DNA of 64,000 nucleotides, taken from assembly GCA_002842205.1 (NCBI GenBank), contig PHCI01000018.1, positions 18,114 to 82,113 on the forward strand, read 5' to 3'. The notes under the pieces are model-generated. The model made no database searches, was not told the DNA's origin, and worked only from the letters and a program-made list of their open reading frames with translations. Origin of the DNA: Betaproteobacteria bacterium HGW-Betaproteobacteria-3 (GTDB lineage Bacteria; Pseudomonadota; Gammaproteobacteria; Burkholderiales; Burkholderiaceae_C). Numbering within the stretch: the stretch's first letter is position 1; each line of letters starts with the position of its first letter. A program made the translations under genes and the position numbers. Shown here one piece after another: positions 33,332-41,814 of this stretch.

Positions 33332-35851
33332 ATGACTTACCCCGACCCCGCCGGATTCGCCGACACGCAACCGGCCGACATGTTGGTCGGCTCCGCGCAT
33401 CTCCCCGATGAACCGCTGGCGCTGGTCGAGCGCACCGCCCGGATTGGCAGCTGGACCCTGCCACTCCCCGGGGACGCCCTGATCTGCTCGGACCAGTGCG
33501 CCGCGATTCTCGGGTTGGGGCCTTACGCCACGCTCACCCTGATCACGCTGGCCGGGCGCTTCTCCCCCGAGTGGCGCGCTGGCATGGCCAAACATCTGCG
33601 GGACTGCCGGCAGCACGGGATTGCCTTCGACGAGGAGATGCAGATTGCCGGCATCGGGCGCCGGCGCACCTGGGTCCGGGCGGTGGGCGAAGCCGTGCGG
33701 GATGCCGACGGCCAGATCGTCCGGTTGCAGGGGGTGCTGCACGACATTTCAGAGCAGAAGCAGGCCCAGCGCGAGACGCTGCGGCTGGCCATGCGCCTGA
33801 CCACCACGCTGGCCAGCATCACCGAAGCCTTTGTCACCCTAGACCGGCAGTACTGCTACACCTACCTGAACCAGGAAAGCGAGCGCCTGCTGCAGCACAC
33901 GACCAGCGAGCTGCTGGGCAAGGAAATCTGGCAGGACCGGGGGGCGGCCATGGCCCGGCGCCTGCGCGAACAGCTGCAGCAGGCCATGCAGGGCAGCCAG
34001 CGCGTCGAATTCGAGGAATACTGCGCCACCCTCGGCAAATGGCTGGAGGTGCGGGCCTACCCGTTCACGGAAGGGCTGGCCATTTACTTCCGCGACGTGA
34101 CCGAACGCCGAAAATCCCAGGAGCAGCTGATGCTGCTGGAGACCAGCATTTCGCGCCTGAACGACATCGTGGTCGTCGCAGAAGCCCTGCAGGCAGGCGA
34201 GGCGGCGCCCAACATCGTGTTCGTCAACGACGCGTTTGAAGAACTCACCGGCTACCGGCGCGACGAGGTGCTGGGCAAGACGCCACGCCTGTTGCTGGGA
34301 CCGGACCTGCAGCTGTTCGAGTTGCGCCGCATGTCCGCGGCCTTGAACACCGACCGCCAGGTGCGGGGCGAGCTGCGCATTTTCCGGCGCGACGACAGCT
34401 GGTTCTGGCTCGAACTGGAAGTGGTGGCCGTGCTCTCGGACACCGGCGAGCTCACCCACTGGGTGGCCGTGGGCCGGGACGTGACGCAGCGCAAGGCGGC
34501 CGAGGACGAAATCCACCATCTCGCCTTCTACGACGCCCTGACCGGCCTGCCCAACCGGCAGCTGCTGCTGGACCGCTTGAAAGGCGTGCTGTCACTGGAG
34601 GGGCTGGCCGGGCGCCAGGGCGCGCTGATGTTCATCGACCTGGACAACTTCAAGGTGCTCAATGACACGATCGGCCATCACAAGGGCGACTTGCTGCTGC
34701 AGAAGGTGGCCGACCGGCTGATGCACTGCGTGCGCAAGACCGACACCGTGGCCCGCCTGGGGGGTGACGAGTTTGTCGTGATGCTCAACGATCTGGGCGA
34801 CGACCCCGTCGTCGCCGAAGTCCGCGCGCGCATCGTGGCCGAAAAGGTGCTGACGCGCCTGCGCGAACCGTTCGACCTGGACGGCCACCGGCATTTCGCC
34901 ACCGCCAGCATCGGCGTCACCGCGCTGGGCGGCGGCGCGAGCGACGACGGCGTGAGCGAGCCGTTGAAGCAGGCCGACCTCGCCATGTACCAGGCCAAGG
35001 CCATGGGCCGCAACACCGTGTGCTTTTTCGACCCCGGGATGCAGGCGGCGGTCAGCGCCAATGCCGCCGTGAGCGCCGACTTGCGCATGGGGTTGCGTGA
35101 CCAGCAGTTCGTGCTGTACTACCAGCCGCTGGTGGACCGGGAAAGACGCATCGCAGGGGTGGAGGCGCTGTTGCGCTGGCAGCACCCGGCACGCGGCCTG
35201 GTGGGGCCGACCGAATTCATTCCCGTCGCCGAAGACACCGGGCTGATCCTGCCGCTGGGCCAATGGGCGCTGGAAACCGCCTGTGCGCAACTCGCGGTAT
35301 GGGCCCGCTCCCCGCAGACCGCCGGCCTCTCGATTGCCGTCAACGTGAGCGTGCGTCAGTTTCGCCATCCGGATTTCGTGGACATGGTGATGGCCGCCAT
35401 TCAAAGCACCGGCATTCCGCCGCAACGGCTCAAGCTGGAGTTGACCGAAAGCCTGCTGGCCGACCGCATGGAAATCACCCTGGCCAAGATGGGGACGCTC
35501 AAGGCGCTGGGCGTGACCCTGTCGCTCGACGACTTCGGCATGGGCTATTCGTCGCTGTCACTGCTCAAGCGGATGCCGCTGGACCAGCTCAAGATCGACC
35601 GCAGTTTTGTGGCCGACGTGCTGACCGACCCCAACGACGCCGCGATCTCGCGTGCCATCATTGCGCTGGCGCAGAGCCTGAACCTGGAAGTGGTGGCCGA
35701 GGGCGTTGAAACCGAAGCCCAGTGCGCCTTTCTGGCAGAGCAGGGTTGCGGCTTTTTCCAGGGCCACCTGTTTTGCCCGCCCCTGCCACTGCGACAACTT
35801 GAAGCCTATATTGAAGGTAAGCCCCTCGTCCCGGCGGCGGCGCAGCCGTGA
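33332..35851 (+). CDS. PAS-PAS-PAS-GGDEF-EAL cyclic-di-GMP turnover protein
   Basis: 839 residues with no obvious membrane segment. Three PAS-like regions lie at about 30-140, 150-255 and 270-390 (FVNDAFEELTGYRRDEVLGKTP). A GGDEF domain follows with intact GGDEF at 477-481 (cyclase motif), then an EAL domain with intact EAL at 611-613, TESLLADRM and a DDFGMGYSSL segment. Both motifs are intact, so it may make or degrade c-di-GMP, with PAS input deciding. It diverges from the pel operon, whose PelD is a c-di-GMP receptor, so local control of Pel is a natural inference. Confidence 0.95.
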   Translation: MTYPDPAGFADTQPADMLVGSAHLPDEPLALVERTARIGSWTLPLPGDALICSDQCAAILGLGPYATLTLITLAGRFSPEWRAGMAKHLRDCRQHGIAFDEEMQIAGIGRRRTWVRAVGEAVRDADGQIVRLQGVLHDISEQKQAQRETLRLAMRLTTTLASITEAFVTLDRQYCYTYLNQESERLLQHTTSELLGKEIWQDRGAAMARRLREQLQQAMQGSQRVEFEEYCATLGKWLEVRAYPFTEGLAIYFRDVTERRKSQEQLMLLETSISRLNDIVVVAEALQAGEAAPNIVFVNDAFEELTGYRRDEVLGKTPRLLLGPDLQLFELRRMSAALNTDRQVRGELRIFRRDDSWFWLELEVVAVLSDTGELTHWVAVGRDVTQRKAAEDEIHHLAFYDALTGLPNRQLLLDRLKGVLSLEGLAGRQGALMFIDLDNFKVLNDTIGHHKGDLLLQKVADRLMHCVRKTDTVARLGGDEFVVMLNDLGDDPVVAEVRARIVAEKVLTRLREPFDLDGHRHFATASIGVTALGGGASDDGVSEPLKQADLAMYQAKAMGRNTVCFFDPGMQAAVSANAAVSADLRMGLRDQQFVLYYQPLVDRERRIAGVEALLRWQHPARGLVGPTEFIPVAEDTGLILPLGQWALETACAQLAVWARSPQTAGLSIAVNVSVRQFRHPDFVDMVMAAIQSTGIPPQRLKLELTESLLADRMEITLAKMGTLKALGVTLSLDDFGMGYSSLSLLKRMPLDQLKIDRSFVADVLTDPNDAAISRAIIALAQSLNLEVVAEGVETEAQCAFLAEQGCGFFQGHLFCPPLPLRQLEAYIEGKPLVPAAAQP

Positions 35852-35917
35852 CGCCCGCGCCAAAAACCGTTTGCTTCGGCACCCACTTTGCAGCACCGAC
35901 CCGAGTAGTTCCACACC

Positions 35918-36940
35918 ATGACCGCCAACCCCTCGATCCTCCTCACCGGCGGCGCCGGCTTCATCGGCAGCCACACCTGTCTCGCACTGTGCGCGGCGGG
36001 CTTTGAGCCCGTCATCCTCGACAATTTTTCCAACAGCAGCCCCGCCGTGCTGGAGCGGCTGCAGCGCCTGCGCGGCCAGGCCGTGGTGTGCGAGCGCGGC
36101 GACGTGGGCGACACCGCGCTGGTGCAAACCGTGATCGAGCGCCACGGCATTGCGGCCGTCATCCACTTTGCCGGCTTCAAGGCCGTGGGCGAAAGCGTGG
36201 CCAAGCCGCTCAAGTACTACGCCAACAACCTGGGCGGCATGGTCAGCCTGCTGCAGGGCATGGACGCCGCGGGCTGCCGCACGCTGGTGTTTTCGAGCAG
36301 CGCCACGGTGTACGGCGACCCGGCCTCGGTGCCCATCACCGAAGACTTTCCCCGCAGCCACACCAACCCCTACGGCCACAGCAAACTGGTGGGCGAAGAC
36401 ATCATGGCCGCCATGCGCATCGCCAACCCGGCATGGCGCATGGGCGTGCTGCGCTACTTCAACCCCGTGGGCGCCCACCCCAGCGGGCTGATCGGCGAAG
36501 ACCCCCTGGGCATTCCCGACAACCTCATGCCCTATGTGACGCAGGTGGCCGTGGGCCAGCGCCCGCACCTCAACGTGTACGGCAACGACTACGCCACGCC
36601 CGACGGCACGGGCGTGCGCGACTACATCCACGTGCAGGACCTGGCCGCCGGCCATGTGGCGGCGGTGCAGGCGCTGCTCGGCCGGGGCGAGAGCTTCACC
36701 GTGAACCTGGGCACGGGGCGCGGCCACAGCGTGCTGGAGGTGGTGCACGCCTTCGAGCAAAACAGCGGCCGCCCGGTGCCCTACCAGATCGCCCCACGGC
36801 GCCCGGGCGACGTGGCCCAGTGCTACGCCAACCCGGCGCTGGCGCACCGCCTGCTGGGCTGGCAGGCCCACCACACGCTGGACGACATGTGCGCCGACGC
36901 CTGGCGCTGGCAAAGCCAGAACCCGAGCGGTTACCGCTGA
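35918..36940 (+). CDS. galE: UDP-glucose/UDP-N-acetylglucosamine 4-epimerase GalE (Cys gatekeeper)
   Basis: Short-chain dehydrogenase-type epimerase, 340 residues, with NAD-binding TGGAGFIGS (10-18), FSSSATVYG and the catalytic YxxxK in NPYGHSKLVGE. The gatekeeper position, Tyr299 in E. coli GalE, is Cys302 here in DVAQCYANPALA, as in human GALE (Cys307). A small residue here is known to admit N-acetylated UDP-sugars, so conversion of UDP-GlcNAc to UDP-GalNAc is predicted besides the Leloir reaction. It lies 66 bases behind the GGDEF-EAL gene at the edge of the pel locus. PelX in some Pseudomonas species does the same job. Confidence 0.95.
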   Translation: MTANPSILLTGGAGFIGSHTCLALCAAGFEPVILDNFSNSSPAVLERLQRLRGQAVVCERGDVGDTALVQTVIERHGIAAVIHFAGFKAVGESVAKPLKYYANNLGGMVSLLQGMDAAGCRTLVFSSSATVYGDPASVPITEDFPRSHTNPYGHSKLVGEDIMAAMRIANPAWRMGVLRYFNPVGAHPSGLIGEDPLGIPDNLMPYVTQVAVGQRPHLNVYGNDYATPDGTGVRDYIHVQDLAAGHVAAVQALLGRGESFTVNLGTGRGHSVLEVVHAFEQNSGRPVPYQIAPRRPGDVAQCYANPALAHRLLGWQAHHTLDDMCADAWRWQSQNPSGYR

Positions 36941-36978
36941 GCGGCGACGCGCGCCACCCACGTGGCACGCTCACCCGA

Positions 36979-39900
36979 TCACGCCAGCAGCGCCACATTC
37001 CCACCCGCGGCCGTGGTGTTCACGGTGACGGTCTGTTCGGCGCAAAAGCGCACCAGATAGTTCGGGCCACCGGCCTTGGGGCCGGTGCCCGACAGGCCTT
37101 CGCCACCAAACGGCTGCACGCCCACCACCGCGCCGATCATGTTGCGGTTGACATAGACATTGCCCACATGGGCCCGGGCGGCCAGGGCCTGGGCGCGACT
37201 GTCGATGCGGGTCTGGATGCCGAGGGTAAGGCCGTAGCCCAGCGCGTTGATCTGGTCGATCACGTCTTCGGCCGTGCGCAACGCGCCCGAGCCCCAACGC
37301 ACGATGTGCAGCACGGGGCCGAAGATTTCCTGCTTCATGCTGGCAATGGACGGCACTTCAAAGGCCATCGGCGGCACCAGATTTGCTATTTTTTGAGTAG
37401 CTAACTTTGACGTATCAACGTGGGCTAACACCTGTTTTGCTTCTGAATTCAGGCGCTGCAGGTGTTTCTGGATGCCGTCGAACGGCTCGCGGTCGATGAC
37501 GGGGCCGACGTCGGTGGACAGCGCGGCCGGGTCGCCCACCACCAGTTCTTTCGCGGCGCCCGCGATCATCGCGATCACGCCGTCGGCAATCGCCTCGTGC
37601 ACGCACAGCAGGCGCAATGCCGAGCAGCGTTGGCCGGCCGAGCGGAAGGCGCTTTGCACCACGGCGTCGGCCACTTGTTCGGGCAGCGCGGTGCTGTCCA
37701 CCAGCATGGCGTTGATGCCGCCGGTTTCGGCGATCAGGGGAACGATGGGGCCGTCCTTGGCGGCCAGCGCGCGCTGGATGATCTTGGCCACCTGCGTGGA
37801 GCCGGTGAACACCACGCCCGCGACGCTGGGGTGCGCCACCAGCGCGGCGCCCACGGTTTCGCCCGGGCCGTGCAGCAGTTGCAGGGCGTCGGCGGGCACG
37901 CCCGCGGCGTGCAGCAGCCGCACCGCCTCCAGCGCGACGCCTGGCGTCTGTTCGGCCGGCTTGGCCAGCACCGTGTTGCCGGTGACCAGCGCCGCCGCCA
38001 CCTGCCCCGCAAAAATGGCCAGCGGAAAATTCCACGGGCTGATGCAGACCCAGACGCCGCGGGCCGTGAGGCGCAATTCGTTGGATTCACCCGTGACGCC
38101 ATGCGTCACTCCACCAGAATGGCCTGGCAGCGCGACCGGCGCCATCACCCGCTCGGCCTCGTTGGCGTAATAGCGAAAGAAATCCACCGCCTCGCGCACT
38201 TCAGACACGGCGTCGCCCCAGCTTTTAAAGGCTTCCTTCACGAGCAGCGCGCAGAACGTGGGCATCTCGCGCTCCAGCGCATCGGCGGCGCGGCGCAGGG
38301 CGGCCGCACGTTCGCCCACTGAAGTTTTGCTCCATGTTTTATAGCTGACTATCGCCTTCTGACAAGGACTTTCGACCTGGTTGGCATCAAACTCGGGCAC
38401 CACAGGCACCTGCACCGTCTGCAGCGCGGCCAGCAGCGGCGCGCGCATGGCGTGCACCGTGAGGTCGAGGCCGGCGCTGTTCCTGCGGCTGGGGCCGTAG
38501 AGGTCGGGCGGCAACGGGTGCGCCGAATCCGGCTCCAGCCGCAGGGGCGAGATCAGCAGTTCGTCCATGCCCACCGACTCGTCGGCCAGCTGGTGCACGA
38601 AGGACGAGTTGGCACCGTTCTCGAGCAGGCGGCGCACCAGGTAGGCCAGCAGGTCGCGGTGCGCGCCCACCGGGGCATAGACGCGGCAGCCGATCAACGG
38701 GTTTTTGAGCACCTCGCGGTAGATGCCCTCGCCCATGCCGTGCAGCCGCTGCAACTCGAATGCCGCCCCGGAACGTGCGGCCATCTGCAGGATGGCGGCG
38801 ATGGTGGCCGCATTGTGCGTCGCAAACTGCGGGTAGATCGCGTCGGGCGCGTCCAGCAGCGCCCGGGCGCAGGCCAGGTACGAGATGTCGGTGTGGTGCT
38901 TGTGGGTGAACACCGGGTAGGCGGGCAGGCCCAGCTCTTGCGCGCGCTTGATCTCGGCGTCCCAGTAGGCGCCCTTGACCAGGCGGCACATCAGGCGCAG
39001 CTTGTATTTGCGCGCCAGCGCCGTGACGTGGGCAATCAGCTCGAGCGCGCGGGTCTGGTAGGCCTGCAAGGCCAGGCCAAAGCCGCGCCACTGCGGGTGG
39101 TGCTGCGCCACCTGCGCGGCCAGCGCCTCGAACACGTCGAGCGACAGCTCCAGCCGGTCGACCTCTTCGGCGTCGATGGTGAGGTTGATGTGGGCGCGCG
39201 CCGCCTGTTCGCACAGGCCCCACACGCGCGGCACCAGTTCGGCCAGCACGCGCTCGCGTTGCGCGTCCTCATAACGCGGGTGCAAGGCGCTCAGCTTGAT
39301 GGAAATACCGTCATTTTGCTCTGTAGCCCCCGTCAAATGGCTGTTATCTGCTATTTTTGATATAGCGTTCTGGTAGCTCGCCAGGTAGTGCAATGCGTCG
39401 GCATCGGTGCGGGCGCCCTCGCCCAGCATGTCATAGCTGAACCGGACATTGGCGTTGCGTTTGCGGGCCGTCGCGGCCTCGCCCATGGCCTCTTGAATGG
39501 TCTGGCCGAGCACGAACTGGCGGCCCAGCAGCTGCACCGCGCGCAGCGTGGCCGCCACCACGGTGCGCGAACCCAGTTTGGCCATGAGGCTGACGCCCCC
39601 GTCCGTTCGCGTTGCGCCTTTCGACGGGCTCGGCACCGGCCCCGCTGAAACGCCTTCGGCACGCCCAGGCTTGGCGGGTTGTGGCAAAAAGTGCTTGGAC
39701 ATCGCAATCGCCGACGACGACAGCCGCGCCAGCGCAGAGTCGCCCGCGCCGTCAAAGTCGGCCCGCCCCAACTGGTCGGCCGTGAGCGCGATGGCGGTTT
39801 CGGCATCGGGCACGCGCAGCAGCGCCTCGGCCAGCCGCATCAGGGCCAGACCTTCGGCGCTGGAGATCGGGTATTCCTTGAGCAGGCTCTCCATGGCCCA

Positions 39901-40053
39901 GAACGGTGGCGGGTTCTCGCGCACGGCCTGCACCCAGGGGCGTGCCGCGTGGGCGGCGGCGGCCCAGTCGAGTGCGCCCGCAAGCGACTGCAGGCGATGG
40001 GACACCACGCCAGCCTCGGCGCGATAGGGAAAGGGCAGGTGCGGGGATGACAT
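36979..40053 (-). CDS. putA: Bifunctional proline dehydrogenase / pyrroline-5-carboxylate dehydrogenase PutA
   Basis: Converts proline to glutamate in two steps. The FAD-dependent proline dehydrogenase barrel (about 150-480) includes RLVKGAYWDAEIKRAQ; the aldehyde dehydrogenase half (about 530-1020) has AFRSAGQRCSALR with the catalytic Cys. At 1024 residues and without an N-terminal ribbon-helix-helix it is the bifunctional, non-DNA-binding form. The start at 40053 has GGAG six bases upstream; a Met 33 bases earlier lacks one. Three copies of the dispersed AT-rich repeat and one other low-complexity insert are translated inside it. Convergent with galE, divergent from an Lrp-type regulator. 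Confidence 0.96.
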   Translation of the reverse strand: MSSPHLPFPYRAEAGVVSHRLQSLAGALDWAAAAHAARPWVQAVRENPPPFWAMESLLKEYPISSAEGLALMRLAEALLRVPDAETAIALTADQLGRADFDGAGDSALARLSSSAIAMSKHFLPQPAKPGRAEGVSAGPVPSPSKGATRTDGGVSLMAKLGSRTVVAATLRAVQLLGRQFVLGQTIQEAMGEAATARKRNANVRFSYDMLGEGARTDADALHYLASYQNAISKIADNSHLTGATEQNDGISIKLSALHPRYEDAQRERVLAELVPRVWGLCEQAARAHINLTIDAEEVDRLELSLDVFEALAAQVAQHHPQWRGFGLALQAYQTRALELIAHVTALARKYKLRLMCRLVKGAYWDAEIKRAQELGLPAYPVFTHKHHTDISYLACARALLDAPDAIYPQFATHNAATIAAILQMAARSGAAFELQRLHGMGEGIYREVLKNPLIGCRVYAPVGAHRDLLAYLVRRLLENGANSSFVHQLADESVGMDELLISPLRLEPDSAHPLPPDLYGPSRRNSAGLDLTVHAMRAPLLAALQTVQVPVVPEFDANQVESPCQKAIVSYKTWSKTSVGERAAALRRAADALEREMPTFCALLVKEAFKSWGDAVSEVREAVDFFRYYANEAERVMAPVALPGHSGGVTHGVTGESNELRLTARGVWVCISPWNFPLAIFAGQVAAALVTGNTVLAKPAEQTPGVALEAVRLLHAAGVPADALQLLHGPGETVGAALVAHPSVAGVVFTGSTQVAKIIQRALAAKDGPIVPLIAETGGINAMLVDSTALPEQVADAVVQSAFRSAGQRCSALRLLCVHEAIADGVIAMIAGAAKELVVGDPAALSTDVGPVIDREPFDGIQKHLQRLNSEAKQVLAHVDTSKLATQKIANLVPPMAFEVPSIASMKQEIFGPVLHIVRWGSGALRTAEDVIDQINALGYGLTLGIQTRIDSRAQALAARAHVGNVYVNRNMIGAVVGVQPFGGEGLSGTGPKAGGPNYLVRFCAEQTVTVNTTAAGGNVALLA
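37382..37450 (+). repeat. Dispersed AT-rich repeat, copy 2 (in frame in putA)
   Basis: GCTATTTTTTGAGTAGC, then TAACTTTGACGTATC and CAACGTGGGCTAACACC, the most divergent copy. It is antisense to putA yet adds no stop codon to the reading frame, encoding the linker around HVDTSKLATQKIANL in the aldehyde dehydrogenase half. Confidence 0.65.
38325..38375 (+). repeat. Dispersed AT-rich repeat, copy 3 (in frame in putA)
   Basis: GCTCCATGTTTTATAGCT, then GACTATCGCCTTCTGAC and AAGGACTTTCGACC. Antisense to putA; it encodes the QKAIVSYKTWSKTS segment near the start of the aldehyde dehydrogenase half. Confidence 0.65.
39311..39366 (-). repeat. Dispersed AT-rich repeat, copy 4 (in frame in putA)
   Basis: Leftward: GCTATATCAAAAATAGC, then AGATAACAGCC and ATTTGACGGGGGCTAC, one of the best matches. 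Same sense as putA; it encodes SKIADNSHLTGATEQND in the proline dehydrogenase region. Confidence 0.8.
39595..39670. repeat. Additional low-complexity insert in putA
   Basis: This stretch contains GCCTTTCGACGGGCTCGG, which resembles the widespread TTCGACAGGCTCAGG-type intergenic repeat of betaproteobacteria. It encodes a Gly/Ser/Pro-rich linker (PGRAEGVSAGPVPSPSKG) absent from the expected PutA core. Confidence 0.5.
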
Positions 40054-40151
40054 GGCGGGCTCCAGGGGGCAGGTGATTTCCGCCATGTTCGGACGAAACG
40101 CAACGAGTTTTTATTTGTTTTTAAGCCATATTGCCGGATAATTCACTACTC

Positions 40152-40634
40152 ATGAGTGAATCCGCACCAGGTCTTGACCGCATTGATCTGAAAATCCTGA
40201 ATGTCCTGCAGGACGACGGCCGCATCTCCAACCTCAAACTGGCCGAAGCGGTGGCGCTGTCGCCCACGGCCGTGCTGGCGCGCACCCAGCGCCTGGCGCG
40301 CGACGGCTACCTCCTGGGTTACGAGGCCCGGCTCAACCCCCTCAAGCTCGGGCGCGGGATGATGGTGTTTGTGGAGGTGCTGCTGGACCGCACCACGCCC
40401 AACGTGTTCGACCAGTTCAAGGCGGCGGTGCAGGTGCGCGACGAGATCATGGAATGCCACATGGTGGCCGGTGGCTTCGACTACCTGCTCAAGACCCGCA
40501 TGGCCGACATGCAGGCCTACCGCGAATTTGCCGGCACCGTGCTGTGGCAACTGCCCGGCGTGCGCGAAACACGCACTTACGCGGTCATGGAAGAGGTCAA
40601 GGACTCACGGCGGCTGGCGCTGCCCGGGCTCTAA
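40152..40634 (+). CDS. Lrp/AsnC-family regulator, probable putA activator
   Basis: 160 residues: an N-terminal helix-turn-helix (LDRIDLKILNVLQDDGRISN...SPTAVLARTQRL) and a C-terminal RAM/effector domain (about 65-150). Lrp-type proteins next to putA (PutR, BkdR-like) usually activate proline catabolism in response to proline. It diverges from putA across a 98-base AT-rich gap, the natural place for its operator. The ATG at 40152 is preferred over a TTG 21 bases upstream because it starts the usual MSE...LDRID head. Confidence 0.92.
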   Translation: MSESAPGLDRIDLKILNVLQDDGRISNLKLAEAVALSPTAVLARTQRLARDGYLLGYEARLNPLKLGRGMMVFVEVLLDRTTPNVFDQFKAAVQVRDEIMECHMVAGGFDYLLKTRMADMQAYREFAGTVLWQLPGVRETRTYAVMEEVKDSRRLALPGL

Positions 40635-40782
40635 ATCATGCCAAACGGCACCCGCACCATGGCCTGGACGCCACAGGGGCAACCGATTTTGCGCAGTTTT
40701 ACCCCGATCGCGCGGTTGCGCAGCCGTGTCAGGGCGCGCGCGCCGCCGGGAACACTAAAGTAGGCCCGCCTGATACATTTTG

Positions 40783-41769
40783 ATGCAAAATCCCGCCATG
40801 GTCATTCATCCCGTCCCCCTCGCACAGTTGCAACCGGTGGGTTTGAGCCCCGACGAAACCGCTGCCGTCATCGCCGCGGCCGCGAAGCTGGACGACGGCG
40901 TGCGCTGGGTTCTCCCCATGCCGGGCTTCCGGCCCGATGCTTATGTCACGCACCTGCGATCGGTGGATTTGCCCGGCGAGCAGGTCGTCAGGGCGCCGGC
41001 CGAGGCGCCGCATCTGCCACCCCGGCGCTTGCTGGTCGATGAAAACGGCCGCCACGGCGGGCGTCCGGTGTGCATGCTGGGCAACTCCGAGGCTTCGCAC
41101 TCCCGCTGGGCGCCCGAACGGCCCGACGCCATGGTCGAGTTGCATGAGTCGCTGCGTTTTGCCACCCGGCAACTCATGCCCCAGCGACTGCACTACACCC
41201 TGGCGCGAATGGCGTGGGAGCGGCGCAAGCAATGGAAAAACCGCCAGTTTCACCTGCTGCTGGACCGCCACCTGATCGCCACCATCGAACCCGCGCACTG
41301 GCGCATGTCGCTGCGCACGGGCGTGACGCCCACCCAGCTCGCCGAGGCCGAGATCGTGGCGCGGCCCCACAGCGCCGAAGTGCCCTCCAAAAGCCTCAAA
41401 CCCTTTGCGATGGCGCAGGCACTGTGGACGCTGGCCCAGCGCTGCGACACCGAGTCGCTGCCCGAGATGCTGCCCACCAGCTTTCTGGATTCACGGCTGT
41501 GCCGTCGCCATGCCCTGCCCGTGGCGGCGTCCGAAGCCGGCCAGCATTGCCTGACGGTGCTGGACGCCCTGGAGATGACTTCGCTGAACGCCGAGGAATT
41601 GCGCGCCATGCTGGAGCTTCCCGAGCCGGTGCTGATGCGCGCGCTGACCTGCCTGGCGCTGGGCCGCGCGATCCGCCAGACCCGCGAGGAAAACCCGATC
41701 AGCCGCCTGTCGGCCTGGCTGCCCAGCAGCTGGCGCCAGAGCCTGGCACATACGAGCGAGTTGGATTGA
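40783..41769 (+). CDS. Hypothetical protein (328 aa)
   Basis: I do not recognise this protein. It has no signal peptide or membrane helix. The first part is Pro/Ala-rich (MVIHPVPLAQLQPVGL), the middle is basic and aromatic (MAWERRKQWKNRQFHLLLDRHLIATIEPAHWRMS), and the last 80 residues look helical, with a possible winged-helix-like segment (LTVLDALEMTSLNAEELRAMLELP). Start uncertain: ATG at 40783 or 40798, neither with a good Shine-Dalgarno. It stands alone between the Lrp-type gene and a DUF3617 gene, same strand. Confidence 0.75.
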   Translation: MQNPAMVIHPVPLAQLQPVGLSPDETAAVIAAAAKLDDGVRWVLPMPGFRPDAYVTHLRSVDLPGEQVVRAPAEAPHLPPRRLLVDENGRHGGRPVCMLGNSEASHSRWAPERPDAMVELHESLRFATRQLMPQRLHYTLARMAWERRKQWKNRQFHLLLDRHLIATIEPAHWRMSLRTGVTPTQLAEAEIVARPHSAEVPSKSLKPFAMAQALWTLAQRCDTESLPEMLPTSFLDSRLCRRHALPVAASEAGQHCLTVLDALEMTSLNAEELRAMLELPEPVLMRALTCLALGRAIRQTREENPISRLSAWLPSSWRQSLAHTSELD

Positions 41770-41814
41770 GGCTCCAGTCGCTGCACAATGACATTTTTTT
41801 GCAGGAGATCGATC

